54,495 bases of DNA from Pseudomonadota bacterium (GCA_018901125.1 JAHIFE010000072.1:1-54495); one strand, 5' to 3'; shown: positions 35,539 to 44,987, numbered from the stretch's first letter. Translations and numbers: made by a program. Notes: generated by a model from the sequence alone, not told the origin.

Positions 35539-37811
35539 TACTTTTCCTTCCCCGAAACAACCATCCGGTGACTGTAGGCATTATATATTGTAAAACCATT
35601 ATCAGAAGTCGTGTATTCTAACCAGAATGTGGTATTATACAGTTTCAACGAAGTTTTAAAATGCCTGGTGTCGGGGTTAAAAAACTTCTGGCCGCTTGTT
35701 TCGGCATGACGGATAACTTCTTCTAAATCAGTTACAAGTATTCTGCGATCCTCTAAGATCTGCCATACTTCGGAAGAAATATTTAATACTATTCCATCAT
35801 TATCTTTTCTATTAGTCTCATCTTTTGCCCAAAGATCACTTAGTAAATCGTGTTTTAACCGTAAACGGTTTTCCTGCCGCTGTGACCATCCTGGTCGTTT
35901 ACGGGCTGCCGGGACAGATTCGCCGTCTTTGTTAAAGATAAGATCCAGTATATGAACTGTTCGTTTTTCGGCTCCGGCAAGATTATCCCTGCAAACAGCA
36001 CAATAGGTCACATAATCTGCCGAACTTTTGCCGGCCAGTCTTTTTATAACTGTTTTTGCCAAATCAGGATTAGCATTTTGCATAAGGCCGCCATAACCGC
36101 AACACTCTGCATATTCGCGTTTTGCTGTCAGCTCCAAAAAAGGCTGATCTATCTTTTGCAATAAATTACGAACATTGTTTTGCAGTGCTGATTCGTATCG
36201 TGTAGTACATGGATCATGCAATGCAAGAGGCACATCAGATTTTATAACGGTGCAATCGCGCGGCAGGCCGGTTTCGTCCAGAATGCTCCATAAAGATACT
36301 ATATTGGCTTTATTAAGATTTTCCTTAAATATTTTATAACATGTGGAACAGGCTAAAATAATCTGGGGTCTGCCAAGATCCGCCCACTTGCCTGAAAATA
36401 TTGAAAATTGCTTTTCAAAAAGCTCTTCTTCTCCGGCCCAGAATGCCGGAGCATTGCAACATCCCAGCATGAGGCCTACACCGCCGCTTAGCGTTTCTCT
36501 TAAGTGTGCATAAACATTTTTTACTTTATCAGGAGAAGAGGCGCAAAGCTGGCATCCCGGGAAAAAAACATATGCGCTCGATTCATGACCCGTTTCATGC
36601 TGGGCCATGGCAAACCGGTCGCTGTTGCTAAACTGCATATCAAGCAATGCAAATTCATGAGCCGATACCGGCATCTTGCCCTTTTGAACCATATCCCTTC
36701 TTGCTTCAAGACACAGCGTCTGCATTGCAAAATTTTCCGGGCATATTGCCTCACACAAGCCGCATAGGCTGCATGAATTAACCAGTTTATTGGCCTGCCG
36801 CGGCCCCATGACAATAGATGAGTTATTGTAGATTTCCCTGGAATATTTTCTGGGATAAGAACCGAACTTCTCAAGATAGGAACAAGCCTTGACGCATTCA
36901 AGACATTCACAGTGTAAACATCGGCCTGCTTCCTGCATTGCCTCCTGGGGTGTATATCCCGATTCATCATCCAGAGGCTTTACTGCCGTAGCAAAAGCAA
37001 CATTATCAATATTGGTATAAAGACGGGTTGGAAAAGGGCCATCTTTTTCCCTTCCTGCCGTCTGCGATACCTTTTGCAAATAGCGATCTATGGAAGTTGC
37101 AGCCCAGCGGCCTTCTGCCGCCTGCCATACCGGAGACTTAGCTTTGTAATGTGAAAAACCTCCGGAAAAAACATTTTCCCGTTCTAAGAAATTTGAAGAT
37201 AAGCCGCCGTCATCCGGCCCAACATAGAGGGCATCAAATCGATTTAAAAGATCAGAAAGAAACTTTTCATCATCAACAGAAGAATTTAATACCGCTTCAA
37301 CACCCAGTGAGAACAGAATACCCAACTCTTCTCTCACCAGATCATGCGGTAACATTTCATCAGGCATTGAAAGCAGATTTTCTCCAAGTTCGCCACCTGC
37401 CTCAAATATTGTAACTTCGTAGCCCTTGCGAGACAAATCCCATGCTGCGGTTAGGCCACTTAGTTTACTTACTGCAATTGCAATACACTTTTCTTTTTTT
37501 GGAAGCGGTATAATCCGCTGCTTTGGTGCCTGTGTTTTCACACAAGCTTGCTCCAACATCCCAATCTCAATCGCTTGGCCGGCCCCTTTGCGTTTGCAAT
37601 ACTCTTTGCAAGGTGCATCGCATATACGGCCTAAAATACCGGGAAAAGGCATGGTTTTTCTTAAAATCTTCCACGCCTCTTCCCATTTTCCGCGCGCAAC
37701 ATTTGCTATAAAAGTACGGACATCTATATGAATAGGACAGGCTGCCGTACACTCAGGCGGTTCTTCCTGTATACATTTGCTTTCAATCAGCCGTAATTCT
37801 TTTTGATCCAT
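35538..37811 (-). CDS. Fe-S/CCG oxidoreductase with decayed flavin domain and fused C-terminal domain (module B)
   Basis: 757 aa from the ATG at 37811; an earlier TTG is possible. It parallels the 829-aa protein of module A: an N-terminal GltD-type Fe-S segment (CTAACPIHIDVRTF, then CDAPCKEYC); Fe-S motifs (CLHCECLECVKAC and CSLCGLCEAICP); and two CCG domains (PGC...GCC...CSTC and HDPC...CCGYGG...CAVC). The FAD fingerprint, however, is lost: AVSKLSG stands where GSGPAG should be (about 113-119), and the NAD(P)H domain is largely missing. The final ~85 residues equal the separate 92-aa protein of module A. It probably transfers electrons between Fe-S centres without NAD(P)H, next to the aldehyde oxidoreductase. 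Confidence 0.83.
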   Translation of the reverse strand: MDQKELRLIESKCIQEEPPECTAACPIHIDVRTFIANVARGKWEEAWKILRKTMPFPGILGRICDAPCKEYCKRKGAGQAIEIGMLEQACVKTQAPKQRIIPLPKKEKCIAIAVSKLSGLTAAWDLSRKGYEVTIFEAGGELGENLLSMPDEMLPHDLVREELGILFSLGVEAVLNSSVDDEKFLSDLLNRFDALYVGPDDGGLSSNFLERENVFSGGFSHYKAKSPVWQAAEGRWAATSIDRYLQKVSQTAGREKDGPFPTRLYTNIDNVAFATAVKPLDDESGYTPQEAMQEAGRCLHCECLECVKACSYLEKFGSYPRKYSREIYNNSSIVMGPRQANKLVNSCSLCGLCEAICPENFAMQTLCLEARRDMVQKGKMPVSAHEFALLDMQFSNSDRFAMAQHETGHESSAYVFFPGCQLCASSPDKVKNVYAHLRETLSGGVGLMLGCCNAPAFWAGEEELFEKQFSIFSGKWADLGRPQIILACSTCYKIFKENLNKANIVSLWSILDETGLPRDCTVIKSDVPLALHDPCTTRYESALQNNVRNLLQKIDQPFLELTAKREYAECCGYGGLMQNANPDLAKTVIKRLAGKSSADYVTYCAVCRDNLAGAEKRTVHILDLIFNKDGESVPAARKRPGWSQRQENRLRLKHDLLSDLWAKDETNRKDNDGIVLNISSEVWQILEDRRILVTDLEEVIRHAETSGQKFFNPDTRHFKTSLKLYNTTFWLEYTTSDNGFTIYNAYSHRMVVSGKEK

Positions 37812-37822
37812 AATAAACAATA

Positions 37823-37874
37823 GGGTTCAAATAGTAGAGACGCAAAATTTTGCGTCTCTACCTAATTTGAACCC
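37823..37874. repeat. Palindromic intercistronic element
   Basis: A perfect 28-bp palindrome (37834-37861; half-site GTAGAGACGCAAAA) sits inside flanking arms GGGTTCAAAT (37823-37832) and ATTTGAACCC (37865-37874). It lies between the aldehyde oxidoreductase stop and the 757-aa gene start. It can form a stable RNA hairpin, perhaps tuning expression of downstream module B genes. Confidence 0.8.
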
Positions 37875-37891
37875 TCGAACCCTTCTTTTTT

Positions 37892-40609
37892 TTATTTTTT
37901 CAAACCTGCCAGTACTTTTTCAGGCAAAGCAGGAAGCTTGGTGATTCTGACGCCTGTTGCATTTGCAATTGCATTGATAATCGCAACATGAGATGAGGTC
38001 AGAGGAAGCTCACCTACACCGGCTGCTCCAAAAGGTCCGTGTTCACGAGGTGTTTCCACATAATGGATATCAATTGAATCAGGGACATCTTTAGTATAGG
38101 GAAGACCGCAGGCAATCAGGTTTGTGTGCTTTTTCAGATCTTCAAAATCTTCCGTTAAAGCAAGCCCGATGCCCTGAGCGACTCCACCATAAATCTGGCC
38201 GTCTACTGCAAGGCGGTTGTTTATTTTACCTACATCGGCAAATACCGTGAACTTGTCCACCTTGGTTTTTCCAGTTTCTGTGTCTACAGTAACTTCAGCC
38301 ATGAAAACGCCATACATGTAAACTGAAAACGGTGATCCCTGGGCATTTTCATCGCAGGGCGTACATACGGATGCCGTCCATGCACCAGAATACTTGAGCG
38401 GGATATTTTCGGCTACCATTTCATCGTATGTGCGGTAAGATCCGTCCGGTTTGCGCATGGCATTTAACAGCATTTCACAACCGTTTTTAATGGCGTTTCC
38501 TGTCACTACCTGCTGGCGGCTTCCGCCCGAAGGCCCGCTGTTTGGAACTTTTGCAGTATCATTCATCACAAGTTTGATCTGATCCGGTTTGATTGCAATA
38601 GGCAAAAGCCCTTCATGGCAGGTGCCTAAAGCGCCGATGTCTGCACCCTGACCATGATCTTCCCAGCCTGTGCTCAAAGTTACGCCGTCTTTTGTTAATT
38701 CAATGGCTATTTCGGAAGCATCAGGGCCGTCAAGTCCGCAACCGTAAATTCCTATGGAAACACCAACACCCTTTTTCTTGGACGGATTTGATCCTTTTTT
38801 ACATTTTTCCATCGCATCCTTATATAAAGGCCGCAGTTTATCAATCATTCCAGAAAGACTGTATACATCCGGGGCCTGCCCGGTAGGTGTTGTATCTCCC
38901 TTGCGGTAAACATTGATAGAGCGAAGTTCAAGAGGATCCATGCCCATCTTTAAGGCCAGTTCATCCATTAAACTTTCAGATGCGAAAAAGCTTTGAGGCG
39001 AACCGTAAGATCTGAAAGCAGAACCCCAGGCATGGTTTGTACATACTGTCCTTCCCAAACCTCTGATATTTGGAGTACCGTAGCCCGCTCCTATAAACTG
39101 TGCCCCGCGCAGAGTAAGAAGATCTCCAAACTCGGAATAAGGTCCGTGATCAACGCTCCAGTCGCTTTCCATGGCAAGAAGTTTGCCACTCTTATCGGCG
39201 CCTAATTTAAGATTGACAAAGAAGGGAGAGCGTTTTCCGGTATATGTTATATGCTGAAAATAATCGTACTTTAATGTAACAGGTTTGTTTACGGCCATTG
39301 CAGCCACACCCAGCAGTGCCTCCATTGTTGGGCTGAACTTGTATCCAAAAGTTCCGCCGGCCGGGTTTTGTATTATTCTGAGTTTTTCCGGCTCAATTCC
39401 CAATCCCGGACAAATCATTGCATGATGAAGATGTATTCCAATGCTTTTGGATTGAATGGTAAGCCTTTCTTCTTCGTCAAAATAAGCAAGCCCAACGTCA
39501 GGTTCCATAGTAAGATGGGGCTGGCGCTGCAGATAAAAATTATCTTCAACTGTATATGCAGCCGAACTCATAACTGGCGCTGTTTCACCGCCTTTGGCAA
39601 TTTTTTGTTCAAAATAAATATTTGGCGTTCCGGGATGAATTTCCATTGCATCTTCCGCCATAGCAGCAGGAGCACTCATATAAGCAGGAAGTTCTTCCAG
39701 ACTCACTTTAACTTTATCTGCCGCTGTTTTTGCGTTGCTTTCCGTATCTGCCGCAACGATTGCAATGGCATCCCCGAATTGAAATACTTTCTCATCGCAA
39801 AGGATAGGACGATCCCAGCCGTCGCCTTTGTTTGTAGGAAAGGTAATCAAACCGGTAATCCGGTTCTTGCCTTTAACATCCTTATGGGTGATAACTTTAA
39901 CGACCCCGGGCATTTTTTCCGCTTCCGAAGTATCTATGGAAAGAATTTTGGCATGTGAGGTTTTTGCCTGAACAAGAGCAAGACGAAGCGTACCTACAGG
40001 CATTTTAAGGCCGATATCAGCCCCGTAGTCTGTTACACCGGTTACCTTGTCAATAGCGCTGGGCCTTGGATACTTGCTCCCCCAGATCCGGTTGTCAGCA
40101 GGCATCTTGAATGCAAGATCATCCTCGGTTATTTCACCACGAAGGACTTTGGCAGCATCCACAACTGCGTCAACAAGGGGTATATAGCCGGTGCAGCGGC
40201 AGGCATTACGGTGTTTTTGAAACCAGTCTCTTACATCGTCTCTTGTGGGTTTTGGATTTGTATCAAGAAGGCCCTTTGACGAAACAATGAATCCAGGGCT
40301 GCAAAAACCGCACTGAGCGCCGCCATGCACGGTCCAGGAAAGCTGAAGCGGATGGAGTTTTTCCGGGCTTCCGATTCCTTCAATTGTTGTGATACAGGCA
40401 CCTTCGGGAACCCTGTTCATTTTTGTAACACAGGATCGAACAACTTTTCCATCCAATAAAACCGAACATGACCCACACTGTCCCTGCCCGCAACCAACCT
40501 TTGTTCCTGTCAGTTTCAGCTGTTCGCGCAAAGTATCTGCTAATGAAGTTTCGGAGTCCGCCACAACAACAATTTTTTTCCCATTGACGTTAAGATTCTT
40601 CTTTATCAT
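37892..40609 (-). CDS. Molybdenum aldehyde oxidoreductase, Desulfovibrio MOP/DVU1559-like (module B)
   Basis: 905 aa, near the 907 aa of D. gigas MOP. Two [2Fe-2S] clusters: Cys40/45/48/60 (plant ferredoxin type) and Cys100/103/136/138 (CGFC ... CRC). The molybdopterin domains follow with no FAD domain, which separates it from three-domain xanthine dehydrogenases. The catalytic glutamate is Glu867 in GVGELPLTSS, equal to Glu869 in MOP. It oxidises aldehydes to acids at a Mo centre, probably in the cytoplasm: there is no signal peptide. A GGAG lies about ten bases before the ATG. It heads module B. Confidence 0.95.
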   Translation of the reverse strand: MIKKNLNVNGKKIVVVADSETSLADTLREQLKLTGTKVGCGQGQCGSCSVLLDGKVVRSCVTKMNRVPEGACITTIEGIGSPEKLHPLQLSWTVHGGAQCGFCSPGFIVSSKGLLDTNPKPTRDDVRDWFQKHRNACRCTGYIPLVDAVVDAAKVLRGEITEDDLAFKMPADNRIWGSKYPRPSAIDKVTGVTDYGADIGLKMPVGTLRLALVQAKTSHAKILSIDTSEAEKMPGVVKVITHKDVKGKNRITGLITFPTNKGDGWDRPILCDEKVFQFGDAIAIVAADTESNAKTAADKVKVSLEELPAYMSAPAAMAEDAMEIHPGTPNIYFEQKIAKGGETAPVMSSAAYTVEDNFYLQRQPHLTMEPDVGLAYFDEEERLTIQSKSIGIHLHHAMICPGLGIEPEKLRIIQNPAGGTFGYKFSPTMEALLGVAAMAVNKPVTLKYDYFQHITYTGKRSPFFVNLKLGADKSGKLLAMESDWSVDHGPYSEFGDLLTLRGAQFIGAGYGTPNIRGLGRTVCTNHAWGSAFRSYGSPQSFFASESLMDELALKMGMDPLELRSINVYRKGDTTPTGQAPDVYSLSGMIDKLRPLYKDAMEKCKKGSNPSKKKGVGVSIGIYGCGLDGPDASEIAIELTKDGVTLSTGWEDHGQGADIGALGTCHEGLLPIAIKPDQIKLVMNDTAKVPNSGPSGGSRQQVVTGNAIKNGCEMLLNAMRKPDGSYRTYDEMVAENIPLKYSGAWTASVCTPCDENAQGSPFSVYMYGVFMAEVTVDTETGKTKVDKFTVFADVGKINNRLAVDGQIYGGVAQGIGLALTEDFEDLKKHTNLIACGLPYTKDVPDSIDIHYVETPREHGPFGAAGVGELPLTSSHVAIINAIANATGVRITKLPALPEKVLAGLKK

Positions 40610-41345
40610 ACCATTCTATCTCCTTTTAATTGAATTTCAATTATTACTTACTATGCCAAAAGCAAAATGATTTGCTATGTTTCTATCAGTAGTAGATAAA
40701 CCCGCAGAAAGCCCATTAACAGTTAAAGGTCGGATAATCACGGGCCTATAAAAAAGTCTGAACCGTTTCAACCGGAACAGCAAACCGCCTTCTCCATAAA
40801 TTGTTTCGTGGAATATGAATAAATCTGAAATTTATTAACATTTCTTAATCCAAAGATTTATCGCTGTTTGCATCGAAGAGTTTCACTTAGCTTAAGCAAC
40901 GGAAGGTAGATGGAAAACTCTTTTTCCCTGCATAAAATTTCGGTTTTCTTGCTTATTCTGCATATGTCATAATTGACATATGTCGTAATTGTCATTAGAA
41001 TAGGTTCCAAAATATGTCAATAAAAAATAACTAAAAATAAGGGAATTGAAAATCAAACTGGATTTAAATACAACAGATACTCATCATTCAGCCATTAAAC
41101 TCTAAAAATCTGCTAAACACCTGTTGCAATTCAAACTGTCACACCTTATAAAGTATTGGAATTTTATAGTTCAGGATTAATGTAGTTTCCATTGTCAAGC
41201 CGCTTCATGGATAATCCGTTGCAAAACTATATGAACTCGTATAATAAGCTTCAAAATACCCTTTTTCATAGCTGTTTTTATAAGATACAAGTTCGTATTA
41301 TTTATTTTACTGACTTTAGGTAATAAGACATAAAATAATTTTTAT
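40610..41345. other. Divergent control region between module B and sensor kinase
   Basis: 736 AT-rich bp with no convincing ORF. It must carry the module B promoter and the promoter of the kinase cluster. It contains the palindromic site at 40961-40984. Imperfect copies of a GTTCGTATTATT-like motif occur near 41233-41250 and 41288-41305. Confidence 0.5.
40961..40984. promoter_or_regulatory. Palindromic operator-like site
   Basis: Arms CATATGTCA (40961-40969) and TGACATATG (40974-40982) around TAAT; the right arm also extends into GACATATGTC (40975-40984). Same geometry as 17653-17678: CATATG, WCA, four-base spacer, TGW, CATATG. It lies about 350 bp upstream of the aldehyde oxidoreductase and about 360 bp upstream of the CHASE kinase. 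Confidence 0.62.
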
Positions 41346-43007
41346 ATGAAAATTCTCAGTTATAAAAAATCACTATCCATTCTTATTTTTCTTCTGTGCT
41401 TCTGCATGAGCATCTTCTTGTGGCAAAATCAGAATAAATATGATCGCACTTTGATTATGCATCAAACAAATGCCTCGGCAGAACAGATACAGATTCGTAT
41501 AGAAGGCATGATGACTTCAAGGATAGCTTCCCTGGATTTGCTTGCCCGGAGATGGGTGGATAGAAGCCCTCCTGATTTCAGCAAACAGCGTTTTATCCGG
41601 TTCGCAGAAACTGTTTACGGACACTACCCCGGTATCCACGGCATCAACTGGATCGATCCTGAGGGGATGTTTCAATGGGCTTTCCCGGAGCAAAATAATA
41701 CAGAACTAAAAGATAAAAATATCCGTCAGATGGATGCCGGTATTCGCAGCACTTTCGAAAGAGCCCAAAAAACTCTTGAATTCGAAACATCACCATGTCT
41801 TGGAATCAAAGATAGAGAAATTTACTTTTACACATTCTGGCCTCTGGTCTTTAGAGGCAGCATACAGGGCTATTTTTGCGGCGTGTTTCAAGTTCAGAAA
41901 ATTATGGACATTTGCCTTGGAAAAAATATGGAGAAAAATTTTTGTATCCGATTATATGAAGATGGTCAATTAATTTATTTGAATGAAAAGCAGCACAAAC
42001 ACCAGGATGAATCTTTTTATAACAGGTTTCGTGTTATTCGAGCTATCAGTTTTCCGGGAAAAACCTGGCAGATGTATATTGAACCAAGATCATCAGTATT
42101 TGAATCTAAAGACATTTCAAACCGTTTTTTTCTTTTTTTTGCAATTACAATATCCTTTATTCTTTCAGTGGTTTTTTTTCTTTTTCTTCAGCGCATGGGA
42201 ATGTACCGCAATGCCAGAGACAGTGCTCTTGATGAAATTGAAAAAAGAATACATACGGAAGAGGCTCTTCGGGAAAATGAAAAAAAGCTGGAATATACCA
42301 TGGAAAAACTGGTTGCAAAAAATACCGAGATGGAGTCTTTCCTGTACTCGATATCACATGATCTGAAAACACCAATTGTAACAATTGATGGTTTTATAGG
42401 CGCATTGCGCGAAGACTTTGGAAATGATCTTCCGAAAAGCGCTCAAAGCTATTTTGAATACATAAGTGACGCCACAAAAAAAATGGGGCTTCTTATAAAT
42501 GATCTCATTGAACTATCACGTATTGGCCGGGTAAATGAGAAAAAAATGTCGCTGCCGTTTGGAGAAATTGTTGAATCGGCTACGAGTATGCTTAACCCGC
42601 AAATTGAAGCTAAAGGCATTTCTTTAAATATACAACAGGATCTTCCGGTTGTATACGGTGAAAAGAAACGACTGGTTCAGGTTATTGAAAACCTTCTATC
42701 AAATGCAATTAAATATATAGGTAAAGACAACCCCGTGCCTCAAATTGAGATCGGGCACAAAAAAAATGGTGTGCAGGATGTTTTTTTTGTTAAAGATAAT
42801 GGCATAGGTATACAGCAAAGGTATCAAAAAATTATTTTCCAGGTATTCCAACGGCTGCCCGATGCAAAAAAAGCAGGGGAAGGCACCGGCATAGGGCTTG
42901 CTATAGTGGAAAGGGTAATTAAACATCATGAAGGAGAAATCTGGGTGTCATCCGAACCCGGAAAAGGAAGTACATTTTTCTTTACACTAAATAAAAGTGA
43001 GGTTTAA
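41346..43007 (+). CDS. CHASE-domain sensor histidine kinase
   Basis: 553 aa. A first membrane segment (about 9-27), then a periplasmic CHASE-like sensor (about 45-240, with YPGIHGINWIDPEG), and a second membrane segment (about 258-282). A short coiled coil follows, then a HisKA domain with phospho-accepting His in SISHDLKTPIV. The HATPase domain has LLSNAIKYI (N box), DNGIGI (G1) and GTGIGLAIV (G2). The sensed ligand is unknown. The next gene starts one base after its stop, so it is probably coupled to the Rcp-like regulator. No clear ribosome binding site before the ATG. Confidence 0.9.
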   Translation: MKILSYKKSLSILIFLLCFCMSIFLWQNQNKYDRTLIMHQTNASAEQIQIRIEGMMTSRIASLDLLARRWVDRSPPDFSKQRFIRFAETVYGHYPGIHGINWIDPEGMFQWAFPEQNNTELKDKNIRQMDAGIRSTFERAQKTLEFETSPCLGIKDREIYFYTFWPLVFRGSIQGYFCGVFQVQKIMDICLGKNMEKNFCIRLYEDGQLIYLNEKQHKHQDESFYNRFRVIRAISFPGKTWQMYIEPRSSVFESKDISNRFFLFFAITISFILSVVFFLFLQRMGMYRNARDSALDEIEKRIHTEEALRENEKKLEYTMEKLVAKNTEMESFLYSISHDLKTPIVTIDGFIGALREDFGNDLPKSAQSYFEYISDATKKMGLLINDLIELSRIGRVNEKKMSLPFGEIVESATSMLNPQIEAKGISLNIQQDLPVVYGEKKRLVQVIENLLSNAIKYIGKDNPVPQIEIGHKKNGVQDVFFVKDNGIGIQQRYQKIIFQVFQRLPDAKKAGEGTGIGLAIVERVIKHHEGEIWVSSEPGKGSTFFFTLNKSEV

Positions 43008-43008
43008 G

Positions 43009-43458
43009 ATGATATATGAACCATTGAGCATACTTCTTGTAGAAGATGAAAAAGCTCATGCAGAGTTAACAAAGCGGGCGATCCGCAGAGCAGGCAATGT
43101 TAACCGTATCATAGTTGCAGGCGATGGTGAAGAAGCGCTGGATTATCTTTATAACAAAGGCAAATACGCTGATAGACTTAAAAATCCTACAGTAGGACTG
43201 ATACTGCTTGACATAAAACTTCCCGGAATAGATGGCATTGAGGTGTTAAAACAAATCAAGGAAGATCCCAAACTAAAAAAAATTCCCGTTATCATGCTTA
43301 CAACCTCTGATCGGGAAGAAGATATTGATAATTCCTACGATCACTATGCAAACAGCTACCTTACCAAGCCTGTGGGATTCAAGGAATTTGAAGAAAAAAT
43401 TATGCAGTTAAATTCTTACTGGCTGCTTATTAATGAGCCGCCGGTATTTGAAGAATAG
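43009..43458 (+). CDS. Single-domain response regulator (Rcp1-like)
   Basis: 149 aa from the ATG at 43009, with GAGG six bases upstream; it begins right after the kinase stop. Receiver features: acidic pocket VEDEKAH, phospho-accepting Asp in LLDIKLPGIDG, Thr in MLTTSD and Lys in LTKPVGF. No output domain, so it acts through protein contacts, likely as direct partner of the CHASE kinase. Confidence 0.92.
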   Translation: MIYEPLSILLVEDEKAHAELTKRAIRRAGNVNRIIVAGDGEEALDYLYNKGKYADRLKNPTVGLILLDIKLPGIDGIEVLKQIKEDPKLKKIPVIMLTTSDREEDIDNSYDHYANSYLTKPVGFKEFEEKIMQLNSYWLLINEPPVFEE

Positions 43459-43490
43459 ATACTTCACTTTCATAAGGATTTGATATTATA

Positions 43491-44987
43491 ATGGATGATA
43501 AAGCAAAAACTCTGCAAGTTGCCATTATCGAAGATGAGGATGCACATTATTTTCTCATAGAACGTGCTATTATAAAAAAAATTCCTTTCTCCTCGATACA
43601 TTCTTTCAAGTCTGCCGGTGAATTTCTGGAAAAATTTATTGAAACCAGTTTTGATATCATCGTTACCGATTACCAGCTTCCGGACATGACCGGCATAGAG
43701 CTTTTGGAAATTCTAAACAACGAAGGAAATAAAATTCCTGTCATCATGGTTACCGGTCAGGGAAATGAGATGGTTGCCGTGCGGGCCATGAAGCTTGGAG
43801 TCTGGGATTATCTGGTAAAATCCAATGATTTTTTTTCCCTGCTTCCTATGGTTATAGAAAAGGTTGCCCACGAGCGAAATCTTGAACTGTCCTTACAAAA
43901 AAGCGAAGAAAGATTCAAAATTGTTTTTGAAAACTCACCCATAGGCATAGGACTTTACGATTCCAAAGGATACCCGATAGAGATAAACAATTCTCTTATG
44001 AATATATTCGGAATATCCGATTCTAAAGATTTAAAAAAATTTACAATACATGATGACGTCAATATGACTGATTCAATAAAGACAAAATTATTTAATGGTG
44101 AAACAGTTTGCACCGAATTATGTTATAATCTGGATTTGGCAAAAAAAGCAGCCCTGTTCAATACAATAAAATCAGGTACCATTGATATTGATTTACTTAT
44201 CAGAAAGTTAGGCTCTATAGACGATCATGGCTCATCAGGGTATTTAGTTATTGTCCAAGATATTAGCGAACGCAAAAATGCTGATGCAAACATTCACAGG
44301 CTTTCACAGCAACTGCTTCAGGCTCAGGAAACGGAAAGACAGATGATTTCCCGTGACCTGCACGACAAAATTGCCCAGGATCTTTCCATGCTTAAAATCG
44401 GATGTGAAACCCTTTTCGACAATAATGGTCATCCGACTGAAGATATTAATAAAAGAGTTTCACAAATATCGGATATACTTCATGGGATAATAACTGCTGT
44501 AAGGGATATGTCTTACGATTTGCGGCCTCCCGGTCTTGATCAATTCGGCATAGAATCAACTATATATCAATACTGCGAGGATTTTTCTGAAAAAACCAAT
44601 CTGAATATCGACTTTAATTCGGCAGGTATTAATGACATAAACCTGAACCCTGATATCGAAATAAATCTCTATCGTCTGGTTCAGGAAGGACTTAATAACA
44701 TCAGGAAACATGCAGATGCCGACCATGCTATTATAAAGATAGTTGCTTCTTATCCTAATATCATCCTGCGAATAGAAGATAACGGCAAGGGATTTGACGT
44801 AAATAAACGTCTGGCCGGATTGACGAATGAAAAACGAATGGGGCTTCGCAGCATGGAAGAAAGGGTGAGTTTGCTTGAAGGCAAAATGGCAGTAACTTCT
44901 CATCCGGGCAAAGGAACAAAAATCTTCATAGAAATTCCCTGCAAGGAGAAAAACAATGGCCTCGAAAAAAACTGTTCTGATTGTTGA
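43491..44987 (+). CDS. Receiver-PAS-NarX-type histidine kinase
   Basis: 498 aa. An N-terminal receiver (about 8-125; Asp in VTDYQLPDMTG, Lys in YLVKSND) is followed by a PAS domain (about 135-265). A HisKA_3 dimerisation domain with the His in SRDLHDKIAQDL comes next, then an HATPase domain (RLVQEGLNNIRKHA, EDNGKGFD). HisKA_3 kinases pair with NarL-type regulators, and one starts 32 bp before this gene ends. Cytoplasmic: no membrane segment. Confidence 0.92.
   Translation: MDDKAKTLQVAIIEDEDAHYFLIERAIIKKIPFSSIHSFKSAGEFLEKFIETSFDIIVTDYQLPDMTGIELLEILNNEGNKIPVIMVTGQGNEMVAVRAMKLGVWDYLVKSNDFFSLLPMVIEKVAHERNLELSLQKSEERFKIVFENSPIGIGLYDSKGYPIEINNSLMNIFGISDSKDLKKFTIHDDVNMTDSIKTKLFNGETVCTELCYNLDLAKKAALFNTIKSGTIDIDLLIRKLGSIDDHGSSGYLVIVQDISERKNADANIHRLSQQLLQAQETERQMISRDLHDKIAQDLSMLKIGCETLFDNNGHPTEDINKRVSQISDILHGIITAVRDMSYDLRPPGLDQFGIESTIYQYCEDFSEKTNLNIDFNSAGINDINLNPDIEINLYRLVQEGLNNIRKHADADHAIIKIVASYPNIILRIEDNGKGFDVNKRLAGLTNEKRMGLRSMEERVSLLEGKMAVTSHPGKGTKIFIEIPCKEKNNGLEKNCSDC

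Noticed and set aside
39368-39958. 196-aa plus-strand reading frame
   Set aside because: Antisense to the aldehyde oxidoreductase, without a ribosome binding site or recognisable family.
37892-40609. Xanthine dehydrogenase
   Set aside because: No FAD domain; length and both 2Fe-2S cysteine sets match the Desulfovibrio aldehyde oxidoreductase.
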